A stretch of DNA of 64,000 nucleotides from Polytrichum commune (GCA_950295325.1 OX485807.1:22541666-22605665), one strand, 5' to 3'. Positions 11,001-25,370 are shown, counted from the first letter of the stretch. Translations and numbers: made by a program. Notes: generated by a model from the letters alone, not told the origin.

Positions 11001-14000
11001 TGAAGTTCAAGGCTTAAGCCAATGATAGTTTGAGAATTCTTTGCAATTTGAAAGACCGAGCCCACCATCAACCACAACCATAACCACAAGTAATTTACAA
11101 TACAAGTACGAATGAAAGAAACAGTAGTTGTGGTTGACTTTGGTGGGTAAGCACGACCAAAACTACACTAAACTATCCTAATACTGTGAGCCACAATAAT
11201 ATTCTAGAGCCCACACTAATGCTCATAATGAGAATCAATGTGGGCCACAATAATTTTTACCCCATGCTAAATATCTAGTAAAAAATTGGTGTGGGCCGTA
11301 GTAAGTGCTTTCCTGAAAATTCAATGTGGGTGAATATTTTTATTTTTTGTTACTTTTGTTCTGAAACTAATATTCAACGTGTTGGTCAGAAGTCTTCATG
11401 AAGACTTGGGGGAAGACCCTTGGTCTTGGACCCAAATATATTCCACCTTGACTAGAAAATCAGTGCGACCCGCGCTAATTTTCCACCCACATTATTAGGA
11501 CTATTTAGTTTTACCTACGCCTTTGTAAGTGTAAATGAATCTCGAGTGAATGTTCGGAAGAGACGGTGTGTTGATAAGCACCAAAATATGTGACACCTTG
11601 AGTTTGAAGACACATCCAAATTTAGATGTGGGTATTGTACCAAGCAAGTTGCTAGTTGGTTTGGGGAGCAAGTGTGGCAAGGGCTTGAATGATGTCTTAT
11701 GTAAAGAGATGCTCGAGAGATGGTGTATTCACGAGTGAAGGATTTGGTAAACCTTGAGGCCGGGGCCATGAGTGATGTTAGGGGGTTATTGGACATAACA
11801 TCATGGCACCGTCTCCTCTTGGCTCTATACAACTTAGAGTTAGGCCGTCGGAAGGCAAGAGCTAGGGCACACTTTCATGTGCCGGCAAAAACCACTAGAT
11901 GACAAGAAAATGAAGAATTTCATCATATGGAAGTGTGCAATAATTCATCCGGAAAACGAGAAATAGTGGCTGATGTAGTTGTAATGGAAAGTTGAAGTTC
12001 GAAGAAGAGGACTTGACCACCTCTCCATAATGCCGGAACCCCAAAATTTGACTTTCATTTGAGCAGAAAAAAACTTGATTTCCATAAACATATTGGTGTG
12101 AATATGAAATCGTTGTACACTATTAACCCTTAAAGGACAATGCTGCCCCACGGGTTTGGTATTATTTTGGGAGAATCTTGTTCAAAACTTCTACTCCATT
12201 GCACCAAATGGGGTTTTTAGAATGCCAAATCGAGCACCTTAGCAAGACCTATACTTCTTTAGAATAGAGCCTATGTAAATTAATTGGTTAATCATGCTTT
12301 AAATGAATTTTAGAAGATATTTTGGGTGTGGTATCGGGAAAGCATATGCCCTTTAAGGGTTAAACATTTTTTATGGGAAGTGTGAGGACGACCACATTCC
12401 AACTTGCATGTTAGACAACAAGACGATTCTATACTCGCAAATGCCCCCACCCCTACTTCTGTTTTCTACTCCACGTGGAAGTGCTTGGCCAACAAGATGC
12501 TTGAAGATGATGTAGAAGCAACTATCACATACACTTCGATCACTATGGTCCCTTACCTAGCTGGGACGATTATCCAATATTTTATTTGGACCATTAATTG
12601 CACTTTGAGCACAACATATTGATATCACATGAGTCAAATCATATCTTATTTATTTATAAGTATTCAAAGTCATAAACTTCATTTGACCCTTCTTAGTCAC
12701 ATACCCCCCTCCCTTTCAAAGTGAAAATTGTTGATCGTGGACATTTTGTCAATACCAACCAATGAGATGCGTTTATATAGAATCCATATAAAAAAATAGT
12801 TAGTGTTCATATCGAAATACAATGTACCCTCTCTAAGTGTTACATTTTTCATACTCCTTGAAAAATATACTAGTAAGCATAATTTTTTAACTCTATTACA
12901 AACCAAAAAAAAATTACTCCCTTCTTTGTTAATTTACAATGTATAATTGCTATTTGCACCAAAATCCATGAAACATATGTTAGTTTCCATGCTTTGTTAT
13001 AGTAGAGGTGCCTAATCCCAATTAGGACCCCATCAACAATCTATAGGGTACAAAATTTCAATAAGTTTGGGACTGAATTTTGATATGGCTAGGACAAAAT
13101 TTCAATTAGGCTTGAGCCAATGATGCCATGACACGTGTCTTGAGTTTTGAGAACTAAAGTGAGGAAGAACGAGTGGTTATGGTAGACTCTAGACATTGGC
13201 AATATGTTTGGGCCAACCTTTGGCTTCAAAAGTTCACAATAATTTCAATTTAAGGAATAAAATGACCAAAGAATTTGTAATCCTCTTGATTTCTATCTTC
13301 CTACATGGGAAAAATTTACACCGCTTTCTACTTCTTCATATATGGTGCAAAATCTCTAAAGTGATTGGTTATAGGCACCTCTACTCTACTTCTCCTCCTT
13401 TTCTCACAATATGGCTTATGTGGCACTCCATGTGTAAGTTCAAGCATCCATGAGTCAAAGTTTTGGCACAATCTTCTAAGACTCGGTCTGGTCCTCTAGA
13501 ACCCATCCCGGTCTTCTTACCCTCGCCATTAGCATATCTAGATTTAACATTATTCTTGCATTTAATTCTACTAAGCGTGCTACTAAGAAGCTTTTAGTTT
13601 AGAGGATCTTTTACATTGTGTTTAAGTAGAGCAATTGCTCACATCAATTCAAGCTCTCACTTGTAGTAAGTTCGGTAGTTAAATTCAACATGGTACTAGA
13701 GCAAGAGCATGATCAGCATGATTTGCAATTGCTAAACAACTACATATTTTCTTTTTCTTTTTGCGGCAGCAATTTTAGGAATTTGGAATAATAATTCATT
13801 GAAAGAATAATTGCATTAAAGAGTAGATTCGCACTTGCTACAATTTTAGCTTCATGTTTTTGTCCACCAAGGGTCTTAATGCAAAAATATACTAAGACAG
13901 TTGGTGAAGGACATGAAATATGTACCCATCCCCCCCCCCCCTCAAAACCCTTATAACCAAAGCCCCTCTTCATATTGACAAAAATAAGCAAAACTAATCC

Positions 14001-14584
14001 CCACACCAAATTTATGGACCCTAAAGATCCCAAATGTGGCTTCATTTCTCCTCTTAAAATATCACACTTTATTTCAATGCCTTGCCAAACGGAAAATCAT
14101 CATTAGATAATAGCTTAGATGATATGGTTTGAAATGGCTACCTCCCACCATGTTGTTCTTTTGAACCAACTTTGTACATTCCTTGCGTTACTTGACTTCA
14201 TGTTCATATACTCCTCGTCGAAGGCAGTCATAACCCATGAACTTCTTTAATTACTACCCACCCATATCCCAAGTTGGGACTCTACTTCATTGAGGTTTTA
14301 ATGCCATGATAAGATTTAGGATTGGCATGAGTGATTTAGGAAGTTTGTTTTCTTTGTTTTTATTTTCTATTTTTCTTGGAGTTGTCAAAAGACTTAGATC
14401 AATCCCAACGTGTGCTATATATTCCCAACGTGCATGTAACTCTTCTAGGTACCTAAAAGCTCAAGACAAAATGATCTTGATTTGAAAGCATGTCATCATG
14501 AACAATGTTTGGAATAGGCGAAGTTACTTTGTGGTACGTCACATTCCTACTCTTTGTACAATGACGATTCATTTATCTAGAGTA
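8011..14584. other. intergenic, AT-rich, no supportable gene
   Basis: No open frame here has recognisable domains or coding-like composition. A C-rich stretch (about 10200-10400), a short CCGGC-type motif (AGGGCACACTTTCATGTGCC near 11865, also near 8080) and a C12 run at 13930-13941 are the only notable points. Probably old, decayed repeats. Confidence 0.5.
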
Positions 14585-15082
14585 CGCCATTTATGGTATG
14601 TAGTGTCACATGCACTATTTGCGAAAAGGTCTAAACTAGATGTCTAGAGGTCTCAAAGTGTCACACTCGTTATTGTCAATTTGATTCCATTTGTCAATAT
14701 AAGTAACTTCTTTAAGTGAAATTTTATCTACATTATGACATCGAAAGTAGCACATTGGGATACGTTAGATGATAGTCTTGAGTATACCAGTGGCAAGTGT
14801 CATGTTTTACGTTTTAATATGCAAGAGGAAAATATACTAATGGCAAGTGTCATCTGTGTACACTTTAGTCTACTTGTACACCATTGTGGAGTATAGACAT
14901 CTACCTCACGACATTATTGAACATACTCATGCCATGATATTAGTAAGCGCACTTGAACATCAACTGTCGTGAGACAACACTTAGGATGAGATTGTTAATT
15001 ATCATCATCATAACATAGCATATGCCTCAATATAGGGTAAGTGACATTATAACACATGTGACACTAAATACCATAAACGGTG
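14585..15082. mobile_element. MITE family B, copy 1 (TIR CACCGTTTATGGTATTTAGTGTCAC)
   Basis: The left end reads CGCCATTTATGGTATGTAG and continues TGTCACATG. The right end, reverse-complemented, reads CACCGTTTATGGTATTTAG and continues TGTCACATG. The ~500-bp interior has no open frame. Its interior resembles the copy at 46512-46883 in opposite orientation. Target duplication not clear. Confidence 0.7.
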
Positions 15083-15694
15083 CAGTGCTATTTACACCTC
15101 ACATGGTAAACTACATCTTTTTATATCATATAGTAGAGTTTTCTAAAACATCCTATTTCACATATTTGTTTAATGAGCTATCTCTCACCCGATTCCTCTC
15201 AATTTCTTGAAACACAATGAGGTTTATAGTTCTTGATTTGTACGTTTTTGGTGATTATCATGTTCATATCTTACTAGAATGAAGTGAAGAGTTTATCATG
15301 CTTGCCTCCTCAAGAACTTCTCAATAATCAATCATCCATTAAACTCAACCCACTCATTTGAACACAATGATCCCAAGTTTAAAAAATGCATTGTTATAAT
15401 TGATGCTCATTTCTTGCTTCAATCTTGGTATGCTCATCTTCTCACAAGCATTCTATTAAGTTATTGCACAAACGCATTGTCTAGAAATTTGTTTATGAAC
15501 ATTCAAATATTGATGGCATCATCCTCCAAGAAAAGAAAAGAAAAAGTAGCAGCCGTAGCCATGTACCGGCGTGACAATGAGCATGTTAGCCTAGTGTTGA
15601 TCACGGTTGCCCGTCATGCAACATGAGGTGTTATGTCTCTTGTGAGGGGGGCTCGTTTGGTGTACAAATTATTTCAATTCATTAAGGTGGGGGG

Positions 15695-15936
15695 ACATGT
15701 GCTTGTTTGTTTTCAAGTTTCCTTTTGTTGAGGATAAGGTATGTGAGGTATATGATGGCATTCTGGTGGATTATTTTCACGAGGGTTTTTATGGCTGATT
15801 TTGGGAGTTCAAGGTTGGTGAATTTGTTAATGGAGTGTTCGTGTATGGCACCTCTTACACCAACTGTGATGGTAATGAGGGTATCGGTTTTCCAACCATC
15901 ATCCTCCATGCCTATAAAGGGGAGTTTCATAAACAT
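15695..15936 (-). pseudogene. relic of the C-terminal tail of a LINE-type reverse transcriptase protein
   Basis: A frame of about 80 residues on the minus strand reads GWKTDTLITITVGVRGAIHE and continues with a Leu-rich helix-forming stretch (LPKSAIKTL). The pattern GWxxxxxPxxVGxRGxxxxS is typical of the segment after reverse transcriptase in many non-LTR elements. No upstream RT survives nearby and the frame ends in low-complexity sequence. Old fragment, moderate to low certainty. Confidence 0.35.
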
Positions 15937-18900
15937 AGAAATACATGGCCACTACGTTTGATTTTTTGGTAAATAGTATTCTCAACCATCTCGTCACCGA
16001 ATATATTGAGAGCATCTTACTATAACATGCCTATACCCTACCAAGTTTAACCCACACCCCATTCATGCCCTACCTACCATCTCCCATGCACTCTACAAGT
16101 CCAATAATGATGATTCTCATCCCTCATTTGCATGCTCAACTCCTTAGACGTCATACCCATAACCAATCAAGCACCAAACCACCAATTGCCTAATACATCA
16201 CTAGGGGAGTCATAATTGTTATTTGACTTGGCATAGCTTTAGTGTTCAAATGTAATTTTCACATGAGATTCTCCAGGGTCTCAACTAATCAATTAGTGTC
16301 ATGAGACATGTGGCAATATTATTTAGAAAAGATTTGCATAACATTGAATCAAATAGCAAGGTACAACGATCTATGTTAAAAAATATATATATATAAAAAA
16401 AACATCTTTTGTGTAATTCTTGCATGTTCCAAACAAAACCTGCACATGGTCAAGCATCATTAACGCTTAAACATGGGAAAAACAATGAAGAGAGCAAAAA
16501 AAACATAAAATAGAATCACTCTTGAAATTACTAGGTCTAAGTGATAATGTAGTATTTACCTCAAATACTTGTCTCCGAATTCATCACCTAAAAACATGAA
16601 GAATGTGGAATCAAGGACATGTAGCTCATGTGCTCCTCAATGCATGATTTTTTTTTTGTAGCAAAGCAAGCAAATCGTTTGATAAGCCGACTAGGGTTCT
16701 CAGTAGATGTGGATTTATGGTGTAACATCTCCGATTCCTCTGCAATTCATATTAAATTGCTTTCGCAACTACCTTAATGAGACTAAACCTTGGGCTATAA
16801 TATACATGTAATCCCTCAGGCCAGGGTGCAATCATGCACTTAAAACCTCCATAATTCACGGTGTCCATAGGCAAGGGCGAAGCCAAGATTTTGACCACTG
16901 GGGGGGGGGTTGACCTTAGAATATGGAAATATCCAATTTATATCTTATTTTCAAATCTCAATAGGTAGTCAAAATAGAGTATTTATTGCAAGATTTGTAC
17001 TCATCGAGCTGACATCCCCATAGTTTTTTTTCGATAATGTTATCAATATCCAAAGCTTTGGTAATGGTTTTCTCGATATAGATGATCATCAAATTGACCA
17101 TCCAATCATCGTCAATAGACATTGCCATGAGTAAGCAGATGCCCAACTTTCCTTCAACGCACTAATAGAAACACATTGCGAGAAAGAACCGTAGTCGTTT
17201 CCCCATTGTGGTTCTTTTGACCACCCTGCGCTGCAATTGCTAAATGATTGCAGTTTTTTTTTTTTGGTTTTACCAACTGAAAATTCAGAACTTTAAGGGC
17301 TTGTAATATATCGTTGGAAAGGTCTTGAGACTACCTTTCCAACACTGTATTACACGCCCCAAAAAAAATTTAAAATTCGAGTCACAAAAAAAATAAAAAA
17401 TAAAAAATTATAGTCGTTTTAACATAGTTTTCTACTAATGATGTCAAGGGGGTTGAACTCTCCCCCCCCCCCCACAAAAATGAATGCTTGATGTCAACAA
17501 AGTGAACATGAAGAGTATGCACAAATGCAAGAGGTCGCAAATTAAACTAGGGATTCTACTTCCTAGAAGCAACAACACATGGGACCAATTCCAACTCCTG
17601 GCACATTCATCAAATGTCCTTGAAGGTCGAGATTTCCTTGGAGAATGCAACATCCCCCTGCCAGTGCCTGCCTGTGTTCTATATAATTGTATTCAGTGTC
17701 GTACAATTTGACAGTTTGACATTTGATGTTCAATTTCGTACAAAGAGCAAACATTTGACACATGCTATACTTGGCCGGTATACACTAGGAGTCGAGTCTA
17801 ATGTTGTGTGTCATAAGGTTGGAGTTTGTGCTTCTCAGTGGTGCAGTTTTTGAAATTGGTCCCAACCACGTCATATATAGATAGATAGATAGAAACTCCG
17901 GTCCCAATTAAGGGGCCGGCGTGAATAGAGTGTCCGTTCGTATTGTCAAATGACCCGATGTCTAACACGTCATATATATATATAGGGTGAGACCAAATTT
18001 TCCAAAGAAGTTTATTATTCGGAAACTTTGTGATCCGACATGGTCCAAACCCAATCACAATGTTTGGTTAAGGATTTTGGGCAAAATCTTAGTGTTTCCA
18101 AGTCCAAACTTGGTGATATGTTGTGGTCTTTTGGGGTTTCTTTATTGATTTGAGGTACATTCTATAACTTCCTGTAAACACTCAATAATTCTCCCAAATT
18201 CTTGAATTTCAACTGGTTATTTGCCAACTCAACTAATTCATCTGTAACTCGCGGTTGGTTTTGAGTGACATTTTAGTATATTTGGACAAATAAACCGCTT
18301 GTCCAAAAATAACAAGGGGTGTGCACTTGTAGGGGCAAAAAAATCGAAATGCCAATAGCAAAACTCAGGGAGGTCACTCCCGCTTATATTAATTCATACG
18401 TGTGCGCTCAAGACTTATTTATCGGGGGGCTATTTACCTTGTAGAAAAGATTATAAGGTATGGTATTTTCAAAATAAAGGTAAATGCTTGTATTTGAATA
18501 CAACCTATGAGTAATTATATTTTTTGGGGGAATCATCTAAAAATACCCTATTTTACTTATATAGCCAAAGAAAGTTGGGAAGAATATTGCAATTCAAACA
18601 ACGCGCTGAAATTTTCCCTCCCAGCACGTAGGTAGAGAACATTATCTTCACATTGGAAACATTGGTTCAGTAACGTTCAAGCCAACAAGCCTGCAAAGTC
18701 ATCTATCCAAGCTTTTTCAACATAAAATTACCTCTCATCCACTAGCATAGACCCTACCCTAGACCCGCCACCCCTAGTAATTGTTTCCACGCTATTTTAT
18801 ATGTATTGACTGCATAAAAGAGTCCATTACATGTGATGGTATTCTACATGTAAACATGTTTCATTATTTAAAAACCCCCTATATTATATGTACAGTTTTT

Positions 18901-20336
18901 GCAAAATTGATCCACAATGAATATATTAGACTTTAAAATCAAATAAAATAGTATGTTGTTTCTACGATTTTTGCTAGTGACCTCCCCGAGTAGCAAAAGC
19001 AACAACACAACAACCACAACTTCATAATTATGTATTCCATGTTCGCTAATCATTTATTATTTGCGTAGTTTTGCGATCCAGTGTACGTCATATTGGCGAT
19101 TCGAATTGTCCAAAATTCATGCATAAGTCTAGTTATAATTAAAATCCTAGTTTTCTCCATGTTCATTGCTCAAGCCAAGGAATGCACCATTCTTGGAAGG
19201 CCGATTCTTGACCTTGGACTGATTTTAGATTCGAATAATTTTATGATGTCGATAGGATTTTTTTTTGAGATGTGGAATTTTTTTTGTTGTGTTTGGACCG
19301 GTGTTGTTGATCTTGGTGGGTGGCTTGTGTAGGTTGCAGTTGTAAGAGGTGGGCTTCTTTTTGGAGTTTGATGTGGGATTACTAAGATGATTTTGAATTT
19401 GTTGTTGACTTACAATTAGGTAAAGGATTATTTTGGGGTAGTGCACCTCGCAGTGAATGTGAATATTGTTGAGTACCTTGGGGAGTTTCTTTATGGTTTG
19501 AGAGGATGCAAATTGACTTAGATCCTTGTTTGATGGTTGGTGGTAGAGATTTGGTTGAGATTATGGGGGTTGGCCCCTGGCAGGAGGAAGCTTGGTGGTG
19601 CAATTTGATGCAATGACTTCGGAAAAGGTTTTGCTTGTAGCAATATTAGGGCTTAAAATAAGAGTTCCTAGAGATCTAGTTTAAATGAGTACAAATTATT
19701 GTGTATTGATGGATCGTGGACAAATAGTGTGAGATGACATTGATGGCTTTTTCTTCTTCTTCTTCTTTATGGCAATCCCCTCCTAGAGGCTTCTTCCAAG
19801 ATCCATGATATAAAGTTATGTGAGAATGGGGCATAAGAAGACTTCCAAATTATTCTTAACCAATGAGGTTTGTCGCGTTCCTCCCATGTAGGAAGGAATT
19901 CAAAAAATAATAGCCCTAATCACAGGTTATGAAACCAATTAATATGTTCATTAGCATGTCACATGTAGACAAACAATATTGGACATATCTATTGTAGATT
20001 TGTTTTTAGCATGTGACCATAATGACAACCCTTTGTGAAACCATAAGCAATCAAATAAACATTGCGAATTTGTTTAACAACCATATGATGACCAAAGAAC
20101 CATTTGGTAGATAGATATAGATATAAACATTGATTCCCCTAGGAGCAAACATAAATGAAGAGCCTTTTCACATGCAATCTATTCCCCACTTTTGGGATTG
20201 GGCACTTTGTATATCATAAAGTGTTTGGCAACAACCCTGCAACGTGCAACTTGGGGCCCTCAATACAACCAACCCAACAACCTTAGGAACAATCCGCAGC
20301 CAAGCAACCACCTGTCGACCACAAGGTAAATGAGGC
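15937..20336. other. intergenic, no supportable gene
   Basis: AT-rich, with short simple repeats (GATA-type near 17876-17892, TATA near 17970), G- or C-homopolymers (16900-16910, 17462-17473) and an A/T-rich palindromic stretch near 17230-17410. No coding signal on either strand. Confidence 0.5.
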
Positions 20337-20339
20337 TAA

Positions 20340-23300
20340 GGGTCGGTTTACACTATGGACCGTGAAATCGGACCATGGAAGACGGTGTTTGTTAATGGTC
20401 TGAGTTCGTGGTCTGACTTCCATGGGCCCCTCATTAGGTGTAAATTGAATGTGGACCAAGAGAAAAGACCTTGGAGCAAAAAGCGAGGGTGCTGATTTTT
20501 TTAATATAAGCACCAAAAAGAGTAGTTTAAGAAAATAAATCAACTTTGACCATTCTTTTGGCTTCAATAGTCTTGTCTTAACCTCACTTCTTCTTTTTGC
20601 TTGTATTCACTTTGAATTACAACAAGCATGGTTGCAATAAAGGAAAAGATGAGGAGCCTTGTTTTGCTTTTAGGATTATACATGTATTTGTACATGTTTG
20701 TGAAGCATGATGTGGATATTCAAGCAATGATTTTGCAAGGAGAGTGGAAAAATGTTGTAATTTTGAGCTTGGTGTATGAGAGTATGGGGCATAGAGAGAG
20801 AAGCATACAGAGTCAAGAACGGATGTCCGGATTTATGAAACGCTTGTTGTTGGGATTGTGGACGGAGAATGAGTTTAGGAAGCGAACTCAAGTGACATAT
20901 AATACTTTCAGATTTTTTTGTGATATGTTGAGACCGTATTTGAGAAAAGAGCAAACATGATTTAAAATTACTAAATTGGTGCAAGAAAGGGTAGAAATGT
21001 CATTGCATAGGCTAGATAGCGGCGATGGACTGCAAAGTATAGGAGACTTGTCTGGAGTTTATAAGAGCACATTATAAAAAATAGTAAGGAAAATTTGTAG
21101 AGCTGTTAGGAAGCATTTGTAGCTAGTTTTTATACAAATTCCGGATGAATCATAGCTTAGGGTTTTAGCTAGAAGGTTCGAACAATTACATGGTATACTA
21201 TATGTTATAAGGCGATAGACGGTTCGAATATTCTTGTTTTAGCTTCGGTAGTCGGCAGAGAAAATTTTATTATTGTAGGAAATCATTTTACCAGGTAATT
21301 TTACAAGGGATCGTTGGACCAAATTATATGTTATGAGATTATAAATTCGGATGAACAGGAAGTCTACATGATAGGGCTGTATTCAAGGTGACAAAAATCG
21401 GACAGATTTATAAAGAGGAAAAATACCATCCATACAAACTTGTTGGAGACGCTACGTATTTAGTGAGGTCGTGGATGTATTGCCCGTTTAAAGATGGGAA
21501 AACTGTATTGTTCGGGAAAGAGACAAACTGGAAATTCACACAGTCTTTAATTAGAATGTGTGTAGAAATGACATTTGGTATACTAAAAGGTAGATATAGG
21601 TTGATAACGAAGCGATTGGAAATATCATAGGAATATGATAGATATTGTAGCCATATGTATAGTATTGCATAATTTATGTATTATGAACAATAAAGGTATT
21701 GGTGAAGATTGAATTGTGTAAGAAAAAAACAAACTAGCTAGAAGAATTACTAATAGAAAATTACAAGAATGAAACAAATTACGGAGGAAAAACATAGTAA
21801 AAAAAGTGATTTTGGCTAGAGATGATGTTCCAATTACAGACAAAATGAATGATGTAGAAACATATTTATTTTTATTGAAAGAAAATGAGAAGGCAACTGA
21901 CCTTCTAAGGGAAGCCACAATGTTGCATAATTTACTAGCAAAAAGTTTTTGGTTGTACAAAATACGGTATAAATCAGGTATATTGGATATAGATAACAAC
22001 ATTGATAGTGATATGATAGAGTAGTAACTAATATTTATCTAAGAAAGCAACAGAATTCTATCCATATTTATGAGAAAATTGGTGGATTTTTGGAATGAAG
22101 CAAAAGAGCTTTGAATTTGCCGATAACATGTTCCAGCAAACTTTCAATATTTTCTTGAATTTATATATATACCACATGTTGTTGGTGTAATAATTGATGT
22201 TGTTTAACATAATATAGGTGTAGCAGGAATAATATCTTGTACAAATGATTCCGTTGCACTTGCTGGAATTTGATTTTGTACACTTGCTCTGCTTTCATGC
22301 TATTCGTTCATTTATTGAAACCATTTACATTCTTACATTCTATTTGAACCAAAAACTTCATTTGCCCTCTTATCAAATTTGTATTACTTCAAAATGCTTT
22401 AATATGTTTTTTACATGATAACTAAGAACAATTAAAACCTTTGATTGAAGCTATTAAGCGAATGCAATTTAATCCAACTGCTTACACCTACATGTGAAAA
22501 AAAGATAATGTAAAAATACACATTTAATATAACAATACAATATTTACATAGTAACCACATAATATAAATTTCATAAATTATGTTGAACGAAGTAGGTGCA
22601 AGATATTAATGGTTAACTAGTTGGGCTGGTGGAATTTTAGAACCAATAAGTGAAGGGTTAAAACCTTATGTATGTGCATGCGCGAGCTTGAATAGAGCAA
22701 AATCTGAATTCTGAAGCCAACGCGGCAACGTCCGACTCTATTTTTGGAGGAGAGGGACATAAAGATTATATGGCCAAGGCCAAGGCCTTCTACAACCTCA
22801 TCATACCGCCCGCAATTAATCTCATTCAACTTAAATTTTATTAAATTTTAAATTTTAAAACTTTTAGATTGAAACATAATGTATCTTGTTTATTTGTAAT
22901 TTTTGCGAATTCTTCGTCCATCTCGCCTCCAATGGCAATGAGGTAATACACCTCAATATCCTTCCATTTTATCCTCACCGTCTCTTTTTCTTCTTCCTCT
23001 TCGGATTTATTCACTTGGATAATGTCATTATTCGTCTTCTTCGTTTTTTTCGGTTTTTCTTTTGTTTCTCTCCTTCTTTTCTACTTTGAAATAAATTTTG
23101 ATGTTGATGTTGGTGCTCGTATTGATATTGTTATTGTTTATGCTACTTCAGGTTACCCATTCATTTGTCAACCTTCTAAAAAAATTGAACATTGGTGGTT
23201 GTCAAAATACACTAGAAGGTGAAGGCAACAAATTAGGACTATCCAACATTTCCGAAATAAATGATTGTTTACTCCAAAAAAATGAAATTCTCATATATTT

Positions 23301-24053
23301 TTATCCATTGCGAATTTTGTGACCACTATTATTTTGAATTTATACGTGACTCTTCATGTGTAGTATATTCCTTCATTCTTGCAAAAAAAAATGAGACTAC
23401 TATACAATGTCACAATATGTTGACAAGAATAATGAGAGAATGTTGTATACAACAACCTTATATACAAATTTTAGTTCATTTCACGTTTTACAGTTTCATT
23501 GTTTACTATACTTTGTGTTTTTACTATCTTCATGTTAGTTATTATTCTTTAATGTTATAATGGTTTCCTTTTATTTAACGCTCTATTGTTTTAATTTAAT
23601 TTAATTTAATATTTTTATGTTACCGTTTTACTATCCGGTTAGTGTTTTATTCTTTTTAGTTAATTTAATGTTTTCCTACTTTTGAGGATCTAGACGTTAT
23701 ACTGGTTTTTTGAATTATAATGATTTTCTGTAATGAAGGGCACTCGCCATATCACGCACAACCCCCAAAAAAATTTCATGAAAATTTTATTAGCGCAACA
23801 TTTTTCTGCCATGGGCCCTTGCATTTTCCTAGTAGACCACCTCTCTTGCCTCTCTCAACGCAAAACCTGTTGGACCATGTCAGTGCATTTATTAAAAGCT
23901 CTAAAATTATATCTTGGGGACCTCGACCTTCATGGTCGCTTTGCCATTTTTTCTCTAATGTAAGCCGAAGTTGTCTCGGGACGACTTTAGCAACCAATTA
24001 ACACTCTTAGATAGCCATGGGACAAATTCATGGTCCATAGTGTAAACCAACCC
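20340..24053 (+). mobile_element. PIF/Harbinger DNA transposon, full length with TIRs and TAA duplication
   Basis: The left TIR begins GGGTCGGTTTACACTATGG; the right TIR reverse-complemented begins GGGTTGGTTTACACTATGG. Both go on to a GGACC..GAA...CCATGG block, so the TIR is about 39 bp. The trinucleotide TAA flanks both ends (20337-20339 and 24054-24056), as expected of this superfamily, which duplicates a TWA target. The element is 3714 bp. It holds a decayed transposase (20628-22024) and about 2 kb of AT-rich non-coding sequence after it, in which no second (Myb-like) gene is recognisable. Confidence 0.92.
20628..22024 (+). pseudogene. PIF/Harbinger transposase (DDE nuclease), degenerate
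   Basis: The reading frame is interrupted by several stops and small indels but is followed easily. An N-terminal region contains VTYNTFRFFCDMLRPYLRKE, then ERVEMSLHRLDSGDGLQSIG and a helix-turn-helix-like VYKSTL block. Next comes an LARRFEQLHGIPYVI-type stretch. Then KYHPYKLVGDATYLVRSWMY carries the second catalytic Asp (GDA), and CVEMTFGILKGR carries the catalytic Glu. The end is VAICIVLHNLCIMNN. These blocks in this order define the DDE_Tnp_4 nuclease of HARBI1-like transposases. The protein would cut and paste the element it lies in. It is clearly dead here: stops occur soon after RKEQT and within the central third. Confidence 0.88.
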
Positions 24054-24056
24054 TAA

Positions 24057-25152
24057 TTCGGTTAGCTTATTTAATCAAGCACTTATTTTTGGCTCTTAAT
24101 TGGCAATACAATCATTGTAATTTAGTGAGTGAGTGATACATGGTGATTTAGCTACCACCTTGTTAATATTTGAGTTAGTCACCTTTACAAAAATCAAACT
24201 ACACCCATCATCCTCCATAACTAGGAGTGTTATCCACTGAGATATGATGTGTTTGATTTTTGTGCCTGAGGTGGGCAAATTAGAAGGTGGCAATTCGGAC
24301 AAATTAGGAGGCAACATGTGGTTGTGAGGTGCCAACCAATTTGTGTCGTGAGTATTTTATAATGAAAAACTAATTTGGTAACATTTTATCTTACATGTGA
24401 CCACTTTAGAGACATGACATAACCAATATTGGTATTAAACTTGGTTTTCATTACCAAATGATCTACGTAGAATTTGCTAATGATGTTGTCCACTTACACA
24501 ATATTGAATGATTAAAAAAAATCCCTCTATAACAACACATTGTGAAGCAAAAATCTTTAATTTTGGAGCTTGAACACCTTCCTCAACTTTGATTTAATAT
24601 TTTTTGATCTTAATTCGCAATTGCTTACCTACTCAAGCTTTTATTGCTTGAATCCATCTCCTAGACAATTCCATAGAGCTGGAGGTGTCCATATTAGCCT
24701 CATCTACCTCAATGATATATATTTGAACCATTGAAAATCACATAATATTCCTCAGATAATGAGTTGTGTTCATGAGCCCTACAATAGATTCAAAAATAAA
24801 GCCTCAAGATGCCAAAATCCCAATGCTTCAGACCGACTTTGAAGTCAGGGCAATTGAACACAGCTCACCAGCTGAGTAATGTTCTGCACTACCACTTGAA
24901 CATTTGGCTCATTTTTATTCGCTAAAGTTGTTTACATAGTTATCAAAAGGGTTCCTTTGTAACCCCCAAAAAACTAGATGGGTATTAACAAGTGTGAAGT
25001 TTTTCTTGCGATTAATATGTGATAATTAGCAAATCCAAATCAAGGCCAAAGAACATTGAACACAAAACATTCTATATCAATTCATGTGGAGGCCATACAC
25101 GTTCAAAAACACCAATTTCAAAACAAAGTTTGGTAAGCCAAGGTAAAAAAAA
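24057..25152. other. intergenic, no supportable gene
   Basis: AT-rich, no coding frame and no clear repeat structure beyond short homopolymers. Confidence 0.5.
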
Positions 25153-25370
25153 TCGGCATTGACATGTGCTTGACTTCAAAGAACTTGGTTTTAAGGTTGG
25201 TCCATTTGTATTGGGTATAAACATCCATTTTCAACTCTGATCCAAGATGGAGGTTTGTGAGGCTTAAAACCTTCATTTCCTATCGGAGTTGGAAATGAAA
25301 GGTTTTAACCAAAAAAAGAGGGACCAACCTTGAAAGCAAGCTCCTCAAAGTTAGGCACATGTCAAGGCCA
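25153..25370. mobile_element. hairpin MITE / foldback, ~220 bp
   Basis: The left arm (CATTGACATGTGCTTGACTT ... AAGGTTGGTCC) pairs with the right arm, which is its reverse complement with mismatches (GGACCAACCTTGAAAGCAAG ... ACATGTCAAGGCC). An inner hairpin (AAAACCTT.CATTTCC against GGAAATGAAAGGTTTT) sits in the middle, so most of the element folds back on itself. One arm recurs at 63600-63669. Confidence 0.65.

Noticed and set aside
22886-23560. Several AT-rich frames inside the Harbinger element
   Set aside because: Phe/Leu-rich by composition, overlapping each other, no Myb-like helices.
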